Assembly (NCBI GenBank): GCA_018398765.1
Contig: JAHBMJ010000610.1
Coordinates: 2,893 to 44,537, forward strand
DNA length: 41,645 nt
DNA from: Chromera velia
Taxonomy: Eukaryota > Sar > Chromeraceae
Reading direction: 5' to 3'
Every line of letters begins with the position of its first letter. Position 1 is the stretch's first letter. This document shows positions 10,876-21,300 of the stretch, piece after piece. Made by a program: the position numbers and the translations under genes. Under the pieces are notes generated by a model. That model did not search any database. It saw nothing but the letters and a program-made list of their open reading frames with translations, and had not been told where the DNA came from.

Positions 10876-12750
10876 TATGCCTGCCTACGAGACCAACGTC
10901 CACGCTTGGTTCAAATGTAAGCATGCACCTCACACATGCTCGCTCACAAGGCGGGTGGTTGGGAAAATCTACATAACAAACAATTTCAGACACTCTGAGT
11001 CAGACTCGTAACTCTTGCCTGAGAGTCTCCTTGTGCAGTCTCTGAAATACACACAAACGAGATCAAAGATCAATTGATTAAGTGTTTGCATGCAATGCAT
11101 CGTGAACTTCAAGTCCAAGCACTCATACGTGTGACTTGTCTTAGGGGATTCATGTGATTTCTGGCTGGACCAATACGATTGGATACACTCTGTTTCTCTC
11201 CCTCTTATTCCAGACTCTTCCTATCAAGGGTCACTGGATGAATGCATTAGGTGCATTGTCTATGCGATTGAAGAATAAAACTCGAGTCACCCTAATTCTA
11301 TGGATCGCGATTTTTCCCTTCCTGTGAATAGATACCGAGTAGGTATCACACCATGCAGCCTGTCATAAATCTAGAAGGCATACACAATGCGGCCACTACT
11401 GTGTACACCCTGGGCACTCCTCCCACGTAGCGCACATACACTCGGTGAGAGCATAAAGAAGCTCAACTCTGCGTACTCAGAAGACTCGAGACTTTGAAAC
11501 TCCGTAGCCGACTACTTGCTGACTGAGTAAGGCAATCAACTCAGAGGTCAACAAAAACACACTTTCCAGCCAGACCGAAAGCAGAGAGCAATTCAAGGCA
11601 CACACATTCAGAACAAAAGCAAACTAGGGTGCTGCGCTGGCTTGCATATGGATATCATTCGCAGGGTTTGACTCCCTGGCACGAATGACCGAAGCGCCTT
11701 CCACCCACCAGCCTATAACACACACAACGTGCGCTGCACGCTCACCCCCAATGCTCCTCACAGCGGCTTCCCGCGATGTGTCAAAACTATCTGAATGACC
11801 CTGGTGTTTTCGGCCACCCTGTGATCACCTCTTCCTTCTCTGCTTCATACAGCGACCACCTGTCTCTATACAGAGACAGCCCAACCTCACTGTAGAATTT
11901 GTGCCCCAAACTGCACACCAGATTCAAAAACATGAACGCTCGGGCAACTCCCTTAATTAAAATCGAGGCGACTCAACCAGAGCACAAGTCGACACGACTG
12001 AAATGTACTACATGCATGCTGCTTTAATTGATACGCAGTCTTCTTATACAGCAAGTGTATGAATATATCCGATCTCACTCGGGCTTTGACCGTCTTGCTG
12101 TATCAAGATACCCCATGCTTCGATCACAGTTTCTCATTCTTCTTTGACATGTGCCTCTTTTATTAGAATGTTTAGCATGCTCTCTTCTCTTCTCAGGAAT
12201 TAAAGAAAAACTAAAATCCACAGATCGACATACCCAACTTCCTGGTACCAAACCAAGCTCTCTGTCTGGCATGAATGGCAATCGCCCGCTGCAATTCGAA
12301 GATATGCAGCTCACCGCAGCTTGCCCAACTGCGGGAGGAAAGAACTGCACACTCTCTTGAGCAGTCCGACCCTATAGCCGAACACAGTGTGTGCTACTCT
12401 CGAAAACTCTTTAACCAAACATTAAAGATCCGATGTGCTGACCCCTCACCCTTCTTTTCCCTTCTCTCCGTCTCCTTGTTTTTCAGGGTGTCTGTTTCTC
12501 TTTGCTTTGAGTCTCGGAAGTCCATCTCCCCTTCCCTCTTTCTTTTCTCTGCATTATCCTCCCACACCCAGATAAACAGAGGTAAAGGTCAGAGAACAGA
12601 TGAAAATAAAAAACATTCACCCTCATGACATCACCTTGCCTCCTGTCTCTCTCCCCTTCTTTCAATTTTTCTTTCATTTTCTTTTCTCCCCAACTATCTT
12701 CAACCCCCATTCATCTTTCACAAATAGAGAAAGAAAACAGTCAGAGAGAT
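10876..12750. other. Long spacer, no supported gene
   Basis: Open frames are short on both strands. The longest, about 91 codons on the minus strand at 12075-12350, shows no recognisable motif. TGCATGC words occur near 10920, 11088 and 12014. I see no RNA gene. Confidence 0.5.
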
Positions 12751-13455
12751 TCAGAGAGACACACAAATGAGAGACGATAGACAAATACACCGGCCACCAC
12801 TAACCATCATCATGAGTCTCACCCCACATACACCACCTCCATCTCCCCTCCAAACAAATTCCTCCAAACACAACAAAAACAGAAAAGTTCCAACAAGCTT
12901 CCAAGCCTCCAAGAATCCATCTACGATAATAGCTCCTATGTTGTGCTTCTGTGTGACGCAACCGCCGTGCTCCCATGGCACTTTTGCACAGTTAGAAGGC
13001 GGTTTGAGACTCCCGGTGATGTCCAATAAATCAAACTGAGTACGAAAGAACCTTTCTCTCAACTGAAAGGTGACTGCACCTTAATGAAGCTCCTCTGTTT
13101 CAATGTGTACAAGAAAAACACTCCTGCACAGCGGCCAAGAGATCCTGCTTCTTTCCTTGGGGCACTTTCTCCGTGGGCAACAGCGTCTCTGCTTGATGAC
13201 GTTATCAGGGGTTAAAGTCAGTCTCCTCAATCTTCTCCATCACTTCTCCCTGCTTCAAGCTCCAAGTTCTCCTTCACTCTTTCCAGCAAGGTTCCATGAA
13301 TACTGCTGTCCCGCCACAAGCGGCAGAAAGCAAAAACACCTCTCAAACCTCTTCAGCTCCTCATCTTCCCTTGCAACGCCACAAAATTTATAATAGAATG
13401 AAACAATACAACGGAGCTGAAAACTGTCTGAATCGATCAATCCTACGGCTGTCAC
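12751..13455 (-). pseudogene. Decayed protein-coding remnant on the minus strand
   Basis: Protein-like translation is scattered over the three minus-strand frames. A stretch near 13300-13240 reads TLLERVKENLELEAGR, then a neighbouring frame reads KQGEVMEKIEETDFNP followed by adjacent TGA TAA stops, and later a frame from about 13060 to 12860 reads DITGSLKPPSNCAKVPWEHG. The pattern fits a gene broken by at least one indel and several stops, or a spliced gene whose junctions I could not place. No family was recognised. Confidence 0.3.
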
Positions 13456-13572
13456 TGCACAGTGTACTACTTATTTCATTGAGTGGACAGCCCACGTCTT
13501 TACTGGAAGCTCTGATGGATCTCAACAGGCTCCATCACACTGTCTGCCCCTGTGCAACCAAAAGCTCTGCTA

Positions 13573-14235
13573 AACTACATATAAAGGGCGTACTATAAGG
13601 GCTCATAACTTGCACTGCCTTCTAGAGCTAAAGACAATCCTTACGATAACGTCCAGAGAGCTCTCACTGTTGGAGGGAGAAGTCCATCGGTAAGTCTGAC
13701 AATCTAACCTCATACGATGACTCTTTGAATCAGGCCCACTCTTATGCTTGATCTATTGATTGTATCACTGCGCATGCATGCTCGTCTATCGATCAGTTAG
13801 TCTACGCGCGCGCCCGCGAGCCATTCCGTTCTCACGCAGGCCGAGGCCGCCGAGCTAAGCAATGCCAATTCTAGTTAAGTCACCTTAAGTACCCCACAAG
13901 CCCAGACTCCTGGCAATCACCTCACAAGAGCTAGATCTCCATGATAGTGGAAGTTATCGTGGAACTACTTCATGAAATAGTCTGTCCGTCAAGGCAGAGT
14001 AGAACGAACAACCAAACGGCTTTCGATCAGCTAGTTCTGCACAATGTGAATCGATTTGAACGGCTGGTGCTGAATGCGCGCAACACAAATCGTATAAAAT
14101 CGAATGCGCGTGCGGCAATCCATCCCGGCCAGCATGGCGCTTAGGCACCGTGCGGCACGGCCTGCACGCTCGGCCCGGCGGGCCCAGAAGCAAGCAAGGA
14201 TACGCGGCAGGCTGGTACCCTATACTTCAACTTCC
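13573..14235. repeat. Interspersed repeat family A, copy 3 (most complete)
   Basis: 13579-13926 matches copy 2 and 13927-14235 matches copy 1, so this copy joins both parts and shows their order in the longer element. It lacks the left ~46 bp present in copies 1 and 2. Near 13945-13962 there is a small insertion containing a second GTGGAA word. Against copies 1 and 2 I count roughly 35 transitions and about four transversions by eye. Confidence 0.85.
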
Positions 14236-14503
14236 TTTTTTCAAAATCAATTTCTATGCTAGTTTTTAGGTCAATTTCTAGACTGACAGTCTCACTGACA
14301 GCTAGAGTGACAGACTTGGATTTTCTTTCTGACAGGTCAAGAGCTAGGTCAGTTAAGAGACTGAAAGTCGTTGGCATCATGTATAGGTCTTTGAAAAAAA
14401 TAAAAAAAGAAAGTTTAAATCTCAGGTATGTACAAACTCTTCAACATACAGGGCCAGAGTTGATACCGTCAGACACACATTGCTGGAGACGCACAAAAAA
14501 TCG

Positions 14504-14519
14504 AACACACACGCACACA

Positions 14520-14569
<50 letters not shown>

Positions 14570-14590
14570 GGGGGGNNGGGGGGGGGGGAA
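14504..14590. repeat. Compound CA/GA microsatellite with G run and two N
   Basis: A (CA)n tract passes directly into a (GA)n tract and then a G homopolymer interrupted by two undetermined bases at 14576-14577. The N and G run mark unreliable sequence. Confidence 0.95.
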
Positions 14591-14631
14591 GGGAATACAT
14601 GCTTCTTCTTTTCCCTGCTTAAAATCTATTC

Positions 14632-15096
14632 ATGACAGACAGACAAACAAACAGACAGACAGACCAATTGTTTTCCCTTTCCCTTTCCCTCTCCTTCCAA
14701 CCTTTGAGACAGACAACAGACCGTATGTTTCTTTCAGCAGACAGACCCTATACTGCTCTCTTTTCCCTCCATTCTTTCATCAACCACAGAAAAACAGAAA
14801 GAAAGAACCAAAGACAAAATAACAAATCGGCCACACAGACAATGTGGGCAGGGGGTTCGATAAGTTTGCAGTTATTGATAAGCGCATCTTGCCTCTGCAC
14901 CTCCTGCAAGGACTTCCCGTGATCACCGAAGCCACATGCTACTCTACGATGCTGTCACACAGACTACATGGCTTCCTTTTTCCCTTCTTTGGTTCCCATC
15001 GACAGACAACAAAACCAGAAAAAAAAAAACTCAATCGGACAGACATGCCAGAAAGAAGAATGGATACGCGCACACGCACAGACGCACGCAGAGAGA

Positions 15097-15144
<48 letters not shown>

Positions 15145-15495
15145 ACGTCTTTTTCGACGGGCTGATAGACGAAATGTCTCTTTCGTTCCCCTCCTCCTCT
15201 CAGTGAACAGACAGACTATACGTGAACAGACAGACAGACAGACAGACAGGCGTTTCTTCTTCTCCCTTCTATTCTCAGAAAGAAAGAATGAAGACAAAAG
15301 AACAGAATCAACCATCAAAAATAACAAAGACAAAAGAACAGAACCAACAATCAAACAGACAGACTGTATTGTCTTTTCTTTCCCTTTTTCTCTTTCTTCA
15401 TTCTTTTCTGTTTTTTTCTGTCTTCTTTTGGCAGACAGACTATATCGTCTTTTCTTTACAGACAAACAGACAGACAATGTTTTATTTGTTTTCCC
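14632..15495. repeat. Alternating CAGA blocks and pyrimidine tracts, with a GA microsatellite
   Basis: Short blocks of the tetranucleotide CAGA (14636-14665, 14708-14745, 15205-15250, 15353-15366, 15430-15475) are each followed by a T/C-rich tract such as tttccctttccctttccct. A (GA)n microsatellite occupies 15090-15140. Open frames here are the product of the simple sequence and are not called as genes. Confidence 0.8.
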
Positions 15496-15502
15496 TGACA
15501 GA

Positions 15503-15612
15503 CGCACACTCACACACACGCACACACACACTCACACACACGCACGCACACACACACAGAAACACACACACACACACACACACACAGAGAGAGAAACACA
15601 CACAAACACACA
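15503..15612. repeat. CA microsatellite
   Basis: Nearly pure (CA)n with occasional G and a short GA interruption, ending in a few CAAACA words. Confidence 0.95.
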
Positions 15613-16156
15613 CGTTTGAATTACAACCTACAACTTGCGTTCATCATTGTCGGTTTGTCCTCTTCGTCGAAAAGGTATAGGTCCAAAATATTCCCAAGGT
15701 TGAAACTTCAATGCACTCCCTAGTGCATGCACTAAGTGGCACGCTGATCTTCCCAATATTATGCATCGATCGATCTTGTCTGTCTGAGCCTTCAGACACA
15801 GGAACTCTATCACCACATGCAGGCAGCCCTTTGACCAACCTTGGAGGATCCACGATGACCCCAAAAGTCTCGGTACCCAGACACGAAACCAGGGAGGGAT
15901 ACACATACAGATCAACAGAGTCAATTGACAGACAAACCAACCGACAAAGAAACAAAACTTTGAGGAAGCCAACTCCCCGTGCTCATTGCACTCTCCGCTG
16001 GTGCTTCACCGCCCTGCAGCTCTCTTTTGTCCCTCTCTCCCTGACTGGCTGAAAACATACATGATGCAAATTTGAACTTGTCCATTTTTCTCTGCCTAGT
16101 TTTACACCCTCCTCCCATGCACTGTCTATCTCGAACATGCATGCTCGATCGGTCGA
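15613..16156. other. Spacer with an uncertain minus-strand frame
   Basis: A minus-strand frame of about 100 codons at 15644-15955 has mixed composition (LGTETFGVIVDPPRLVKG) and might be an exon or gene fragment, but no start, splice site or family supports it. TGCATGC words lie at about 16137, just downstream of the chorismate-lyase-like gene. Confidence 0.3.
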
Positions 16157-17449
16157 TCATCGTGGTCTGTCCTTCCCACCCTTCAGGACAGTAGAGGGGG
16201 AGGGGGAGCGCAACACAAAACCAGTACCAGTCGCACCCCCCTCAGACGAACGGGTGGAGGCAGACGAGACGGAAGGGTCCCCGCCTCCATGCAACAGGTC
16301 AGATTCTTCCTCTGATGGGGGGCTGAGCCTGTCCGAGCTAGAAGAAGACGGAGTCGGGGAGGGCAACTCCTCTGCAGAGAGCCCAACGGAAACAGAACGG
16401 AGACGGGACTCAATGGCGGCAGTGTTCAAAAGCTCAAACACCCGCACAGCAGGAACCCCGTCACAGACGATTGTGACTCTGCGACCAAACAGCCGTCCCT
16501 CCTCCCATCCCGTCTCCTCCTGTGCTTTCTGCCGATTCTCTCCCCTCTCCCCCACAGCTGCTGCATCAAAAAACGAGGAAAACTCTGGATCCTCATGATC
16601 GTCCTGTACACCCTCCCCCTCCCCCGTTCCTCTTCTGAGGCTGTCGGCAGGAGGAAAAGACTTCAAAACGCCCTTTTCCCCTCTTCCTTTCGATTCCTCA
16701 GTCACTCCCCCACAAGAGGTGGAAGGGCTGCTCGAGTTTGTTAACCGAAAAAGGGACTCAAACGACCTAAACTCTGAGGCATTGTAATCAGCCTCGATCA
16801 AACTCTCCAGCTGCACACGACTGAGCACCCCGAACTCAGCCAAAATTCGCCCAAAGGGCATACGTTCTTCCAGCACAGCCTCTCTCACTTCAGGCCTGAG
16901 TGCCCCCAGATCGATCTCGATACTCCCGAAGGACACAACCAGCGGATACTCAGGGACATTCTCTGCCCCTAAGGACTCAGATGACGAATTCCCCCCAGGC
17001 CCATTCTCGTACTGCATCAATATCTGCCTTCTGTACACATCAGAAGCTTCATCGTGTTCCTTGCACAGAACGTCCAGGACCAGACCCACCCTCCCAAAGA
17101 ATCTCTCCAGGGTCAGCGTGAGGAGGCCGGAGTGATTCAGCAGGGGGAGCAGGAAAGCCTTCTTGGCCTGCAGCTCTCGAGGAGAGATACGGCGTACCTC
17201 CGTGAGGTGCCTTACAGGAGGAGGAGGGGGGAGGAGGGAATTTCTTTCTGTGTGCATAGAATGAGAGGCGGGGCGGTGGGAGCTGCTTGAATTTGTGCTG
17301 CCGCTTTTTTCAAGACGGAGAGAGAGGGTGGGCAACCCTTCTGCAGAAGAATTCGCCCCCCTAGAGCCCCACAGCAGACCGCCAAGCGCAATTCCTACAA
17401 GCAAGGTGCAGTAGTCTCCCCACCTCCAGAACAAGCGACACAGAATCAT
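16157..17449 (-). CDS. Chorismate-lyase-like (UbiC/DUF98-type fold) protein with N-terminal leader
   Basis: A single uninterrupted 430-residue frame from an ATG at 17449 to TGA. Residues 12-28 form one hydrophobic segment (signal peptide or anchor), followed by a Ser/Thr-rich, Asp-poor stretch to about residue 72. That is the layout of a bipartite leader for a complex plastid (inference). The body follows the order of chorismate-lyase-like proteins: HSGLLTLTLERFFG at 106-119, YRRQILM at 139-145 (family pattern R-x-ILM with a substrate-binding Arg), a strand with YPLVVSF, MPFGRIL at 197-203 (pattern P-LG-R-L), and after a low-complexity insert of ~90 residues, FGRRVTIVCDG and VFELL with Glu339 where the catalytic Glu of the last strand is expected. 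Chorismate lyases convert chorismate to 4-hydroxybenzoate and pyruvate, feeding ubiquinone synthesis. The C-terminal 80 residues are Ser/Gly-rich. The family call rests on motif order alone. Confidence 0.6.
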   Translation of the reverse strand: MILCRLFWRWGDYCTLLVGIALGGLLWGSRGANSSAEGLPTLSLRLEKSGSTNSSSSHRPASHSMHTERNSLLPPPPPVRHLTEVRRISPRELQAKKAFLLPLLNHSGLLTLTLERFFGRVGLVLDVLCKEHDEASDVYRRQILMQYENGPGGNSSSESLGAENVPEYPLVVSFGSIEIDLGALRPEVREAVLEERMPFGRILAEFGVLSRVQLESLIEADYNASEFRSFESLFRLTNSSSPSTSCGGVTEESKGRGEKGVLKSFPPADSLRRGTGEGEGVQDDHEDPEFSSFFDAAAVGERGENRQKAQEETGWEEGRLFGRRVTIVCDGVPAVRVFELLNTAAIESRLRSVSVGLSAEELPSPTPSSSSSDRLSPPSEEESDLLHGGGDPSVSSASTRSSEGGATGTGFVLRSPSPSTVLKGGKDRPR

Positions 17450-17654
17450 TGACTTGCAAAGTCAGTCCACGGTGAGGACTTTCGGAGCTCATCAGAGATC
17501 AACATGAAGTCAGCGGATCGCTTTGAAAAGCGGGCTGATCAAGCAAGAAGGTCATCGATCACCAAGGAATCGATCCAGCTCAAAGTTTTCTTTCTATTTA
17601 CGGGGACACAAAAAAATTTGCGTGCCGGGGCCCAGCCTATTTAAAGGGGGGGGG
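17450..17654. other. 5' flank of the chorismate-lyase-like gene up to the assembly gap
   Basis: About 200 bases of unique sequence upstream of the ATG at 17449, ending in a G homopolymer at the gap. No promoter motif is recognised. Confidence 0.4.
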
Positions 17655-17962
17655 NNNNNNNNNNNNNNNNNNNNNNNNNNNNNNNNNNNNNNNNNNNNNN
17701 NNNNNNNNNNNNNNNNNNNNNNNNNNNNNNNNNNNNNNNNNNNNNNNNNNNNNNNNNNNNNNNNNNNNNNNNNNNNNNNNNNNNNNNNNNNNNNNNNNNN
17801 NNNNNNNNNNNNNNNNNNNNNNNNNNNNNNNNNNNNNNNNNNNNNNNNNNNNNNNNNNNNNNNNNNNNNNNNNNNNNNNNNNNNNNNNNNNNNNNNNNNN
17901 NNNNNNNNNNNNNNNNNNNNNNNNNNNNNNNNNNNNNNNNNNNNNNNNNNNNNNNNNNNNNN
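17655..17962. other. Assembly gap of 308 N flanked by G homopolymers
   Basis: The undetermined bases are bordered by G runs on both sides (from 17646 and to 17976), so the gap probably arose at a homopolymer or low-complexity G tract. Distances across it are estimates. Confidence 0.99.
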
Positions 17963-17984
17963 GGGGGGGGGGGGGGTCCAAACG

Positions 17985-18005
17985 GTATCCGATACCATCG
18001 GATAC
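17985..18005. promoter_or_regulatory. Perfect 9-bp inverted repeat upstream of the SET gene
   Basis: GTATCCGAT and ATCGGATAC face each other across a 3-nt spacer (ACC). It lies about 345 bases before the SET-domain start and just right of the gap. It shares the CCGAT/ATCGG half-site with the palindromes at 30034 and 37003, but the match is short. A TGCATGCATGC run follows at about 18105-18115. Confidence 0.35.
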
Positions 18006-18139
18006 GCGAATTTACTTGTGTCCCCTATACTCGTCCTCTCTGCGTGCGTCGGGAACGGCGCGGCGCGTGGACGCGCCGGCCGCGCGCGCGCGCGCGGTGC
18101 ATGCGCATGCATGCATCGGGCATCGTGGGGCGCGCCGCC

Positions 18140-18346
18140 ATGCATTCACTCAACAAGATGAAATGGAAAAGTGCTGTAAATGAAGACGCCAATGAAGTCT
18201 GGCTGACTCTGGCAGTCCTCGCAGCGTTCGTCATCGCCAGCAGTATTAATAAAATCCAAGAAAAGTATGGGATCCTCCAGCGAGCGCCACACAGGCTGGA
18301 GACGGCAGACTCGCCGGGCAGAGTGAAAACGGCCTTCGTGTTGTAA
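18140..18346 (+). CDS. Short upstream frame ending just before the SET gene start
   Basis: A 68-codon frame from the ATG at 18140 ends with TAA three bases before the ATG at 18350. Residues 20-36 (EVWLTLAVLAAFVIASS) form a possible membrane segment. It may be an upstream open frame in the leader of the SET mRNA, a separate microprotein, or chance. A 162-codon frame overlaps it on the other strand, which weakens the case. Confidence 0.2.
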   Translation: MHSLNKMKWKSAVNEDANEVWLTLAVLAAFVIASSINKIQEKYGILQRAPHRLETADSPGRVKTAFVL

Positions 18347-18349
18347 GGG

Positions 18350-21300
18350 ATGAGCAGCAGAAACCGCCCGACGTCCATTATGGCTTCGGGGCTGTTTCCG
18401 TTGGACGTCTTTGAGTCCGGTCTCGAGGGGGGATGGCACCAGGGGGAGGCGCGGCTCCTCGCGGAGATCGCCAAGAAAGGGGCCGCTCCCAGCAATCTGT
18501 TCCTGCAGAGGGCTGCGGAGAAGGCACGCACGTTTGAGATAAGAAAGGGGGAAAAGGGCGTCGGTCTCTTTGCTACAAAGGATCTCCACCCAGGGCAGAT
18601 TATTCTGATAAGGTGGGTCTCGCTGCTGGGGCAAGTAGACGGTGGCTTATGGGCGCGCAGCGCGATCGGTAACTCTGACTGACATTAAGATGCACTCACC
18701 GGCATTGTTTGCGTGCAGGTGGCCGATGGCTGTGGTCCCTGTCTCAGTCAGTTGCTGTCCCCTTTTTTTTTCCTGCGGTCCATGCCTCTGTCACTTGCTG
18801 CCCTTCCCTCTTCTACCCTCTTTCCGCCTCTTGCCGTGCGTCGTAGAACCAACCCACATTTCATTTTTATTCTTATCCTACACCTGCATTTGACTTGCTC
18901 CCTAGATCCCACGCGAAAAGGGTGCCGTCAAAAAATCGTTATTGCTTATGATCTTTTTGTCGGCTCTTTCCAACGCCGTTTCCCTTCTTCGTCTCTTCCC
19001 TTTCTGTTCCTATTGCGCGAGCATGATGACAAAGGACGAATTAACGCTGTCTGCTTCACTGGATTGCCCCCCCCGTCAATAACCTCGATGGGTTCGTCTG
19101 CGCGTGCTTCATTCATGTGGTGAATGGTTGATTCAGTGGCATCGTGTTCTCTTGCAACGTAAATTCCTCTGACACCCTCGCAGGAGAGCGACGAAGAGCG
19201 GAGTCTCTTCATTCAAAAATTCTCTCCCCGACAGGACACAGCAGCTGCAGCAGGAGGAGGGGAGGGAGGGGGCGTCGCACGTCCGCAGAAGCGGCCGCGT
19301 CTGTTGCCTCAAGAAGGGGGCACGGGAGACGAAGGTGACTACGTAGAAGATGAAGAGGGGGGCAGGGAAGAAGAGGAAGACGAAGATAGGGAAAGAGAGC
19401 AGCTGGAGACGGAAGATGAAGAGGAAGGAAACGAAGAGGAAGACGAGAAAGATCGAGATGACGATGATGAAGATGAAGACGATGGGGAACAGGAAGAGGA
19501 TGAGGAAGGGGATGAAGGGGAAGATGAGGAAGTGGATGAAGATGAAGAAGATGAAGAGGAAGAAGATGAAGAGGGAGAAGATGAAGAGGAAGAAGATGAA
19601 GAAGCGTTTCTTGAGAGGGTGGACGTTGCCCGTCTCTGTCTCTCTCTTGTCTCCAAAATTTCCAGGCGCCGTGCTCTGTTTCCAGAGCTTTCCGACGCCC
19701 CCTTTTTCGAAGTGCTTCCCTCGCTCCAGCTTCTCCAGCCCAGAGAGGAGACACACACGAACCCCCACAGCCCCCCCGAACTGCCAGGCGAGTGGAGCTC
19801 CCACTCTCCGTCACTGGACGCTCTCCTAGAGACGCAGCTAGAGAGGGCAGGCGCGAAGAGCGCAGAAGAGAGGCGGCGATTTCTGTGGGTCGTCGCTCTG
19901 AACGCCATGGGCACTTACCCAGACGGTCCGGAGCAGCTCAGCTACGCGCACCGGGCGCGGAGTGGGGAGGGGGGAACGGGTTCCCCTGGGGGGGAGGGAG
20001 TGGGGCTGTTCGACCTGCCTTCCTTCTTCAACCACTCCTGCGAGCCGAACGTAAACAGGTACTTCCTCTCCCTGCGGAGGGAACTGCCGGATCCTGTTGG
20101 GACGTAAGTTTTTTTTTTTTTGACTATTAATTGCGACGTAAGTACGCACGTGCTCTGCCGTGTCCGAGTCAGTGATTGGTCACACAGACAATTGTGTGTG
20201 AAAGAGGGGGGCGGGGGGGCGCAACTGGCTCGCCCTTAACGTGTACAGCCTCACTCGGCCTCACGGACACTGCAGGACTTAGTGTGATTCACATGCGCGC
20301 GTGCGTTTGTGTGTTTGTGAGGGCGCGGGTGGGGGCTCTGGCAGTGTTCGTGGCCTGTCCCTGTAGTTGTTGCGCATGCGTTTTAACTGGCCTTTGTGCG
20401 TACGATTTCTGTTGCACATGCAGCAGCGCAGCGGATGGCCCCAGGGAGCCCCTGGCAGTGTTCGTTGCCTCGCGTCCGGTGAGGGGGGGCGACGAGCTCT
20501 GCATCTCGTACGCAGAGTCGGAGGCGCTGTGCGAGGATAGGAGGAGCAGGGCGGAGGCGCTGCAGGAGGGGGCACGCGGGTTCTCCTGCATCTGCCCTGC
20601 GTGTGCACGGGAAGCACGAGAGGTGGGCTGAATTGGTTTGCTGGTTATGTTGATGTTGGACAGAAAGGACTGATCAAGTGGCCCTGCACGTGCCCAGCAT
20701 GTGCACAGAAAACGCGAGAGGTGGGCTTAGGTATTTATTTGTTTTTCTAGAATTACCCATAATCGATGAATCGCTGCTGCACGTGTCCTGCGTGTCCGCT
20801 GTATGTGACTTTGCCTGCCTGCGTGCTCTGTGTCTTCCTCTTGGGTCCAGAGTGAGGGCAAGCCTTTCCCCCCCACCTCCTACGAGGCCCTGCCGGAGGA
20901 GATCAGAGAGGCGCTCTCCCTCCCCTCCCCCCCAGAGGACCGCATCGACCTCATAGAGAAGCTCTTGGCGGAGGCGGATGCGGCAGGAACCGGGGAGCAG
21001 AAGCCGGGCTCTGCAAAGCGGGCACGAGCGGGCTCCCTCAAGCCCCTGAGAGTTCTGGCCTCTGCGGATCACCTGGAACTCTTGCAGACGAGGGCCGAAC
21101 TGCGTGGCTCCTTGGTCGAGCGTCTCGCAAAGCGGGAGAGGAAGGAGGACGAAGACGAGACCCCAGCCCGCCTTTGGGCACCGAGGGAGGACCGAGAGGG
21201 AGGGGAGGGCTTTGACAGAGGAAAACTCCACGCGGTTGCGCTGCAGTGCCTAGAGGACTGGAAGGCCTGCATTGCGTTTGTGGAGGGGGGCAAGAGGGGT

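Noticed and set aside
14964-15619. Long open frames over CA/GA/CAGA repeats
   Set aside because: They exist because simple repeats lack stop codons; the translations are Arg/Glu, Thr/His or Ser/Leu runs without protein features.
17646-17976. G-quadruplex or other structure at the G runs
   Set aside because: The runs border an N gap and look like assembly edges; the sequence cannot be trusted.
19209-19914. Minus-strand Ser/Leu-rich frames opposite the acidic tract of the SET gene
   Set aside because: They are the complement of the GAA/GAT-rich exon; the plus strand carries the conserved SET motifs and splice phases.
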